NCBI GenBank assembly: GCA_949751835.1 | Contig: CATKHK010000028.1 | Span: 62,001 to 126,000, forward strand | Source: Blepharisma japonicum | Taxonomy: Eukaryota > Ciliophora > Heterotrichea > Heterotrichida > Blepharismidae | DNA: 64,000 bases | Reading direction: 5' to 3' | In this document: piece by piece, positions 58,010 through 64,000 of the stretch | How positions within the stretch are numbered: position 1 is the first letter of the stretch | Layout: every line of letters starts with the position of its first letter | Notes under the pieces: model-generated | Database searches by the model: none | What the model was told of the DNA's origin: nothing | The model's input: the letters and a program-made list of their open reading frames with translations, nothing else | Made by a program: the position numbers and the translations under genes

Positions 58010-59698
58010 TTAAATTAGATCAGAAAAGGGATCTCTTGGTGCATTTCCTTTAGGCTGCTGAGTACCAAAGGGATTTGAAGCCTGAGGACCTGGCCCTCCA
58101 AATGGATTAGGAGCTGGGTTCGAAGTTTCGAAAGGATTAGCGCTTCTTTGAGGAGCTGGCTGGCTAAATAGGTTGTCTAGTGAAGAGCCTGCATTAACTG
58201 AATATGCCCCTTGATTTTTTGGTGGCCCATATGGGTTTGCACCTGTTGAAGCTCTGTTGAAAGGATTATTTTTCTTCTCAAAAAGAGCGTTGCTGACTGG
58301 CTGAGAAAGAGGATCTAAATTTGACTTGACAGTTGGCTGTCCTGTTTGCATGGCAGGGTTCATCATCATTCCAGTCATCATCGGGTTAGCCATTGGATTC
58401 ATCATCATTCCAGTCATAAAAGGATTCATCATCGGGTTCATCATCATTCCAGTCATCATTGGGTTCATCATAGGGTTCATCATTGGGTTCATCATAGGGT
58501 TCATCATAGGATTCATCATGGCATTAGGATCATTAGGGTTGCCAGGATTTGTAGGTGGTTGATTGAAGGCAGACATCACAAGTTCGGCTTTTGGATCAGC
58601 TTTCTGTGCTGATGGTGGAACAATTTCTTGGAATATTAAATCATCATCTTGTTTAACTGGAGCCTGTTGCTTAGGCTGAGATGGAGGAGGCTGTGGGTTT
58701 CTTTTCCTTTCTTCTTCAACCCTTTTATTGTGCTGCCTTTCATATTCTTCTAACATTCTGCGCTGTTCTTCTAGTTCTGAAGGGGACATATGTAGATCTT
58801 CAGAAATTTCAGGTGCTTTTTCTGTCCCTGGTACATGCTCAGGCTGGTCAGAAATATATGACCTCATTGATGATACAATTTCTCGGGGTCTGCTCACAAA
58901 AGTTGGTGGGCTGAGTCCAGAAAATGGCAGATGGTGTGCTAGTTCGAAAAATTGGCTTAGCATCCTTGTGCAGGTTTCAAATCTTTTATAATGCTCCATC
59001 GCAATTTCTGCCATCTGTCTATCCAGCGCGAAAAACCTTTCAACCATTCTGTCCAGTGTCAAAGAAATAACTCTATAAAGAGGTGTAGCATCTTTTAACA
59101 CTAAAAAGGCTGCATTCTGGGTAACCCTAAGCTGATAATTCCTAATTGCTTGGCTTAAACTTGGTCCTAATTTCACCAGATTTTGCAGCTCAGTTAATAA
59201 ATACCCGATTTCTTTGATCAAATCCGTGTCAGACAATTTTTCTATTGACTTGAGTAAGTCAGTCTGCTGGACAAGCATGATTGAGCCTTTGCGGGAATGA
59301 TTGAGTGCTTTGGATCTAATAAAAACGTAGTAGTCTTGGATTATTTGATTGTGAGCACTGCCACGCTCGCTTGGGTCATTGAAGTTTTGCATTGAAATGT
59401 TTAGCTCTGCGAGACGTGCTGAGTAGCCTGTCCCTACTTGTTCAATTCCACGGTGAAGGATTATGAAGGCTTTAAGCAGAGTTGCCCAGCTGCTGGTCAA
59501 GAGCTGCTGGGTCAGAAGCGAAAAAGCTACTTCTGGTGGGGTTTGCATGTTTTGGCCTTGAAGGGTCCATAGAACTGTTTGAACGTGCTTTTCTTTGGGA
59601 GGGTCATTGTCACCATGGTAAGTTGCTTTAAGCAGAGATTTTTCGTAAGTTGTTTTAGCTCCAAGGGCATGAAGCGATCTTTTTAAGTTGCCTGACAT
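58010..59698 (-). CDS. AP180/CALM-type clathrin assembly protein (ANTH domain)
   Basis: The protein has 562 aa with no TGA. The N-terminal ANTH domain (about 10-280) starts KTTYEKSLLKATYHGDNDPPKEKH, the phosphoinositide-binding K-x9-K-x-[KR]-H region, and includes LLKAFIILHRGIEQVG. The C-terminal tail is a disordered adaptor region with NPF motifs (NPFNRA, NPFETS, NPFGGP, NPFGTQ) for EH-domain partners and a DPF (DPFSDLI) for AP-2. It also carries an NPMM repeat block. It should work in clathrin vesicle formation. Confidence 0.94.
   Translation of the reverse strand: MSGNLKRSLHALGAKTTYEKSLLKATYHGDNDPPKEKHVQTVLWTLQGQNMQTPPEVAFSLLTQQLLTSSWATLLKAFIILHRGIEQVGTGYSARLAELNISMQNFNDPSERGSAHNQIIQDYYVFIRSKALNHSRKGSIMLVQQTDLLKSIEKLSDTDLIKEIGYLLTELQNLVKLGPSLSQAIRNYQLRVTQNAAFLVLKDATPLYRVISLTLDRMVERFFALDRQMAEIAMEHYKRFETCTRMLSQFFELAHHLPFSGLSPPTFVSRPREIVSSMRSYISDQPEHVPGTEKAPEISEDLHMSPSELEEQRRMLEEYERQHNKRVEEERKRNPQPPPSQPKQQAPVKQDDDLIFQEIVPPSAQKADPKAELVMSAFNQPPTNPGNPNDPNAMMNPMMNPMMNPMMNPMMNPMMTGMMMNPMMNPFMTGMMMNPMANPMMTGMMMNPAMQTGQPTVKSNLDPLSQPVSNALFEKKNNPFNRASTGANPYGPPKNQGAYSVNAGSSLDNLFSQPAPQRSANPFETSNPAPNPFGGPGPQASNPFGTQQPKGNAPRDPFSDLI
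58355..58522 (-). repeat. Met/Asn/Pro-rich tandem repeat in AP180
   Basis: About 12 units of NPMM/MTGMM, encoded by near-identical CATCAT...GGGTT-type 12-mers on the plus strand. The low divergence between units implies recent expansion or slippage. Confidence 0.85.
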
Positions 59699-60205
59699 TT
59701 TTTTGTCTATATTGAAGATTTCTAAATTAAAAATCTCGAATTAAGAAAGCAGAAAATCAGAAAAGGCTTTAGAGAAACTATAAAAAGATTCTCTGTGCTT
59801 TAAATTGGAAAAAAGTCTCAATATCTTTAATGAATTTGAATATATGCTTAAAAGATCTTTACAAGTATAACTTAAAAATTCAAAAGAGGCAATAAATATA
59901 TATACAAAATTTAAATTATATAATCAAGATTAAAATAGGGCTAATATTTGTTACTAATAATAAATCTATATATAATAAATTTGCATTTTAAGTGAGAAGT
60001 TTCATATTGTTGAATTCAGAATTAGATTTTTTAAAATATATCAAATTCCTTAACTTTTAATTGAGGCTAGTAATGCTGGAATAACTTTCACAGGTTATTA
60101 AACTTGAAAGAAGCTAACTATGAACATTTTTGCTTAAGTTTTGATAGTTTCATACAATTGAAAAATTCAGGCTTATATATAAATTATAAATATTATCGAA
60201 TATTC
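59699..60205. other. Intergenic, 507 bp, upstream of the clathrin adaptor
   Basis: Very AT-rich; nothing recognised. Confidence 0.45.
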
Positions 60206-60493
60206 TTATGTCAAATAGCTTGCTTGTCCATCAGGAAGGAGAAAGCCGCAAGGGTTATCATTTGTCAAATCAGGAAGTGGTAAATCGTTATCTGCTTCGT
60301 AAACACTTGAAATAACAGATTCACTTACTACTGATGGTAGTTTTCGAACTCTTCTGAGATCAATTGCTTGATTAATTTGATTGGAAGCAGAAGAATTAGT
60401 TGATTGAGAGAGTGGTGGGCGCTGCTGAAGATCATGGTGCTCTGCTATTAGCAATTGGCTTGGCTCAGTATTGAGGCTGTTACAACAACCCAT
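60206..60493 (-). CDS. Small predicted acylated protein
   Basis: The protein has 95 aa from ATG 60493. That internal start is chosen over ATG 60529 because it yields MGCCNS, a strong N-myristoylation (MGxxxS) and Cys-palmitoylation signal, with a disordered Gln/Asn/Ser-rich body (QSTNSSASNQINQAIDLRR). It should be membrane-attached and act as a signalling adaptor or scaffold. No homolog is recognised. If the upstream ATG is used, 12 residues are added and the acylation signal is lost. Confidence 0.6.
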   Translation of the reverse strand: MGCCNSLNTEPSQLLIAEHHDLQQRPPLSQSTNSSASNQINQAIDLRRVRKLPSVVSESVISSVYEADNDLPLPDLTNDNPCGFLLPDGQASYLT

Positions 60494-61331
60494 TAAATTA
60501 TGTATAATCTTTGATTTCGTCATATTCATGCAAATTTATGGTAATAAGGAAAATATAAAATAGATATATCTAATTAATAAATGCATTTTAATTTTGAATA
60601 TAGTGATGAAACATAAGAAAACATATAATATATCATGCTATGAATAATTCGATTGGTGATAAATTTATTTAAATTTATTAATCACTGTTTTAATTTATAG
60701 TCAGTATTTAAATTGATTTTGCATGATTGTTGTGCAAATTGTTTTGATTTTATATATTATTGATGCTTTATAATAGTAAAATATTTATTTACTTTATTTC
60801 AATATTATTAATTCGTTTATATATTAAGAATTATAGAAGTAATAAATTTTGGAGGAGATACCAGCTCAATTAATGAAGGGCTGAATTTGAGATCAATGAT
60901 AACGCTAAAAGCTTTCAGATAAAAGAAAAATCCATAAGCTGCGCAGATGAATTCTCTTAAAATATATAAAAATTAGCATCTCATAAATATTATATAATTA
61001 GGTTTAATATCATATTAATTAATATTTCTTACAAAATTTAATTATTTGCTGGCTTATATTATCAATTTAACTAAAAATCATTTTGATTATTTCAATTACT
61101 CATTATTTGACTTTTAATTTAAATTTTCAATGTTTTTATGCTAGAAATTTTATGCACTATAATTTGAAAAATTCTTTTTATTAATTCTTATTATATGTTC
61201 AACACTTTATCTTTAATACTCTTTAAAACTGTGTTATCTCTGGTTTTATTATATTCATCCAGAGATGCTACCTAATTTTTCTTACTCTCTCGAATCCTTA
61301 CTTAGAACTATTTCCCAAAATTTATATTAAA
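60494..61331. other. Intergenic, 838 bp
   Basis: AT-rich. A short patch near 60845-60960 has a protein-like frame on the plus strand (RAEFEINDNAKSFQIK), too short and interrupted by stops to call. Confidence 0.4.
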
Positions 61332-61793
61332 ATGCTTCGTAGGTCCATATTAAAAGCCTTACCAAAAAGAAGCGGCGGACATGCACATCCTGACTTTCCT
61401 TTCTTCGGCCAATACAAGCACAAGAGAGTTATCAGCTTTTATGAAACCAATCTTTGGATTTATGATGGTGTTCAGCCTGAATATTTAGTTGACTTTTGGA
61501 ATCCTCAAATTACAGGGCCAGTTCTTGCTTTCAGGTGCTTCATGTTTACTATTGCCATTCCTTTAGCAGTGATGTACCTTACAGTTCAAGTGGTGTACCC
61601 ATTCTTTACCAAACCTTATAGAAGCTTTGCTTGTGACAATCCTGACTCAAATATCAAAAAATTCCACAATAAAATCGTAGGTGAAAGAGTTTTCCAGAAG
61701 AAAAACCCTCTAGGGCTTGTGAATGTCCCTGATTATCCTACTGAAGGATGGGTCGCAAATGAACACCCAGCTTACAAGAAATTTAAAGTCTAA
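61332..61793 (+). CDS. Probable mitochondrial membrane protein
   Basis: The protein has 153 aa, ATG to TAA. The N-terminus MLRRSILKALPKRSGG is basic and amphipathic, like a mitochondrial presequence. One TM helix is predicted at about 74-92 (FRCFMFTIAIPLAVMYLTVQ), followed by a hydrophilic tail. The size fits an accessory subunit of a respiratory complex, but no subunit is recognised. Location is inferred from the N-terminus only. Confidence 0.65.
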   Translation: MLRRSILKALPKRSGGHAHPDFPFFGQYKHKRVISFYETNLWIYDGVQPEYLVDFWNPQITGPVLAFRCFMFTIAIPLAVMYLTVQVVYPFFTKPYRSFACDNPDSNIKKFHNKIVGERVFQKKNPLGLVNVPDYPTEGWVANEHPAYKKFKV

Positions 61794-61829
61794 GCTAAAT
61801 CCTTCGAGAAATATTAATTCATATCAATT

Positions 61830-62690
61830 TTAAGCGTTTTCTTCTTTATATTTATCAATTTGAGCTCTTAGTTCTTTTACTACAGCATCTGCTCCTTTTT
61901 TTATCTTTTCTCTTTCAAGACTTAAGAATGATTCTGAGTCCAGCTCAGGGATATCTTCCCAGCAGAAAATTAAAACCCGAATTTCTTCTTCCATGTGATC
62001 TATAAGCTTATCTTCTCCCTTAGCATGTATATAGCTTGCTCGCCTGATTTTTACTAAATGTGGCCTACTGTTGTCTTTTTGAATAGTAGCTGATGCTTTG
62101 ATTTCTCTTGAAACTTCTGAAAAACTTTCAGCTCCGAAATTTCGAATTAAATGAGTTTCTATTTTTCCTCTGTCACCTTCTTTAATAATAACATTTCTTA
62201 TGCAATCTTTGCCACAGTGCTTCGCTTCTATTTTTTCTAAATCTTCAGATTCCTTTGCCCACAGACCTCTTGCAAATAGTCAGAAATCTCTGCAGTCTTT
62301 TGTTAATTTATCTAATAAGACTCTTTTTTCTTCTTGGGTCAGTCCTCGGTCTTGCATAAGCGCAATATTTGAAATTAAAGTATCAGGCTCGGTTATTCCT
62401 TGAAATTCATCTTTTACATTTGCTGAGAATTTGATAGTCAAATTTGGCAAGTCATAAGATATTTTCTTATCGTAATCAATAACTTTTTCATCCTGCAAGG
62501 TAAAATCTCTTCCAAGTCAAGTAAGATTAGACTCAGTTACTCGATTCTTCCCACTTTCTGTATTGACATCTTTAGTTTCTTCATCATAGAAAGCTTTAAA
62601 TTTCATGCTTTTAATTTTGACTTTACCTTGACTCCCCCATGCAAAAAAATTAGTCATAGTGTTAGTTGCAGAACTTCCTCCGCATCCCAT
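61830..62690 (-). CDS. Predicted dually acylated protein of unknown function
   Basis: The protein has 286 aa, start ATG 62690, stop TAA 61830. It starts MGCGGSS, giving N-myristoylation plus adjacent Cys palmitoylation. Two TGA Trp codons (SNLTWLGRDF, RDFWLFARG) join the pieces. The body is helical and charged, with no enzyme motif; its C-terminal 110 residues contain VKIRRASYIHAKGEDKL. It probably attaches to the plasma membrane or cilia. Confidence 0.72.
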
Positions 62691-63005
62691 TTTATAAAAT
62701 GCTTAAATTCTTTCATATTAATTTTAGCTAATATGTATAGTTTTTAGTATTTATCATTTAAATATATTAATAGTAATTAATTTAGACATTAAGCTTGTTT
62801 CCTTCCATTAGTCATTGGTTTATCAGGAGGCTTGGCATAAAATCGTAGCTTGGAACTAAAGATTACTTGAAGTACAAGCATTTGAAGCGTCACAAAAAGC
62901 AGCGAGTCCATTTTCTGATCCATTCTCCAGATTTTTATAATTATAAACTACCCCCCTATATTTCATCTAACAAAAAATGAAATCAAAATAATACTGATAT
63001 CATCT
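62691..63005. other. Intergenic, 315 bp, divergent
   Basis: AT-rich spacer between divergent starts. Nothing recognised. Confidence 0.45.
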
Positions 63006-63914
63006 ATGATACCTAATTTCAGTCCACCTTCCGAAAGAGAAAAATCTCAAGCTCTTGGCGCACTAGGTGGCTCTAACTTTTCCATTAGAAAAGCATTGAG
63101 TAACCTTCAAAATGATTTTCCTCCTATTGAAACCCCAGGTCCAGATGATTGGCTTGCCCAAAACTTTGAAGCAGGACAAACATATGAGCAGTTTAAATCT
63201 TATGCAAATATTCCTGCAGAAAAATCAAAAATCTATATACAGCCTTATGATAATATCATTTCCTTTGAAATGATAAATATTACTAAAAAATATTGCAATG
63301 CATTTTTCCCTGGTGTTAAATTTATTATACGTCGACCAATTAATATTGAAATTTTGAACATCGAGTACAGAGAAGTAGAATGGGGAAAACAATTTAGTGC
63401 TGACAAAATATTAAATAAAATGTATCAAATTGCTCCTCTTAATAGATTCGCAATGATTGGAGTTACAATGGCTGATATTTATAATGGAGAGGCTTCTAAT
63501 TTTGTGTTCGGATTAGCCAATGTGATCACGAAATCAGGAATTTTCTCATTTGCAAGGTACAGTCCAAGCTTTTACGGAGAAGACTCTGAAAATGAAAATG
63601 AGATTATTATATATAGAGCAGTTAAGGTGATGATCCATGAAATTGGGCACATGTTTGGGCTGCTTCATTGTATTTATTATAAATGTATTATGAACGGATC
63701 TAATCATATTGAAGAGAATGACAGAAAACCTTTACATTTGTGCCCTATATGTTTGCGAAAACTCCATCACTGTTTGAATTTTAACCCTATAGAAAGATAC
63801 CATAATTTAGAAACCGTTTGCAGAGAATTAGGTGGGAAATTTCTAGATCAAGCTGACTGATATAGCAGCAGAGCGTTCACAATAGAAAATTCATTGCCAA
63901 AATCAAGAAAATAA
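63006..63914 (+). CDS. Archaemetzincin-type zinc metallopeptidase
   Basis: The protein has 302 aa; a TGA Trp at 63858 adds 17 residues before the TAA. The zinc site HEIGHMFGLLHC (about 211-222) matches HExxHxxGxxH, followed by the archaemetzincin-specific Cys pattern: a Cys after the third His, a CIMNGS segment, and CPICLRKL, whose Cys bind a second, structural zinc. Archaemetzincins (AMZ) are aminopeptidase-like enzymes found in archaea and vertebrates, so occurrence in a ciliate is of interest. Only the last 86 bp of the window lie after the gene. Confidence 0.9.
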
Positions 63915-64000
63915 TTTTTATTTATTTCACTATTTATAAATTCATCTTTAATAAATTTCTCAAATCTTATAAATGATTTTTCTATCATCTATTTTATATC
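63915..64000. other. Window end, 86 bp
   Basis: AT-rich sequence with no supported feature. Confidence 0.4.

Noticed and set aside
58326-58991. Several long plus-strand frames across the clathrin adaptor gene
   Set aside because: They are shadows of the NPMM repeat and adaptor gene on the other strand (for example His/Ile-rich runs).
63900-64000. Minus-strand frame overlapping the archaemetzincin end
   Set aside because: It overlaps a well supported gene and has no family match.

Overview
The window looks like a macronuclear segment of a heterotrich ciliate that reads UGA as tryptophan, most likely Blepharisma or a close relative. Evidence: reading TGA as Trp joins neighbouring open frames into complete conserved proteins (PH domain, two short-chain dehydrogenases, a cyclophilin, an actin-like protein, MORN and leucine-rich proteins), and Trp falls where these families expect it. 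TAA and TAG are the real stops. Three 15-nt introns (GTAA...TTAG) interrupt genes, matching the very short introns known from heterotrichs. The DNA is AT-rich, genes are tightly packed on both strands, and many intergenic gaps are under 50 bp. Genes such as the ribosomal protein uS9 and actin are plainly eukaryotic. All CDS coordinates below use UGA=Trp, and lengths exclude introns.

Layout. 1-6434: end of an unknown gene, a PH-domain/permuted papain-fold protein, a cyclic-nucleotide-binding-like protein with one intron, a small unknown gene, a decayed aspartic protease, and two tandem short-chain dehydrogenase paralogs. 6760-11430: four same-strand genes 17 to 40 bp apart (TPR/cyclic-nucleotide-binding protein, IQ-motif protein, degenerate Ras-like GTPase, cyclophilin). 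11431-26766: accessory region dominated by three very large paralogous single-pass membrane proteins (one decayed, with an unrelated segment in its 3' part), a secreted kelch-like protein, and gene remnants. 27011-31323: FKBP-like/TPR protein, MORN protein and type I DnaJ. 31651-37002: HEATR6-like and large coiled-coil genes on the minus strand. 37244-43478: two ADP-ribosyltransferase paralogs flanking a leucine-rich-repeat gene, with a candidate structured RNA in one gap. 43649-45712: two B-box/kelch-type paralogs, one truncated. 46512-54246: housekeeping block (NBR1-like autophagy receptor, FOP-like basal-body protein, Pumilio, cysteine-rich mini-protein, coiled-coil protein, ribosomal uS9, actin). 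55024-63914: divergent actin, EF-hand protein, AP180/CALM clathrin adaptor, two predicted acylated proteins, a likely mitochondrial membrane protein and an archaemetzincin.

The genes do not form one pathway. Themes are cilia/cortex and cytoskeleton (FOP, MORN, IQ, actins, coiled coils), membrane traffic and autophagy (AP180, NBR1), protein folding (cyclophilin, FKBP, DnaJ) and locally duplicated accessory families (dehydrogenases, giant membrane proteins, ADP-ribosyltransferases, B-box/kelch). Within several of these families one copy is decaying, so this is a region of active gene birth and death. No tRNA, rRNA, CRISPR array or telomere was recognised.
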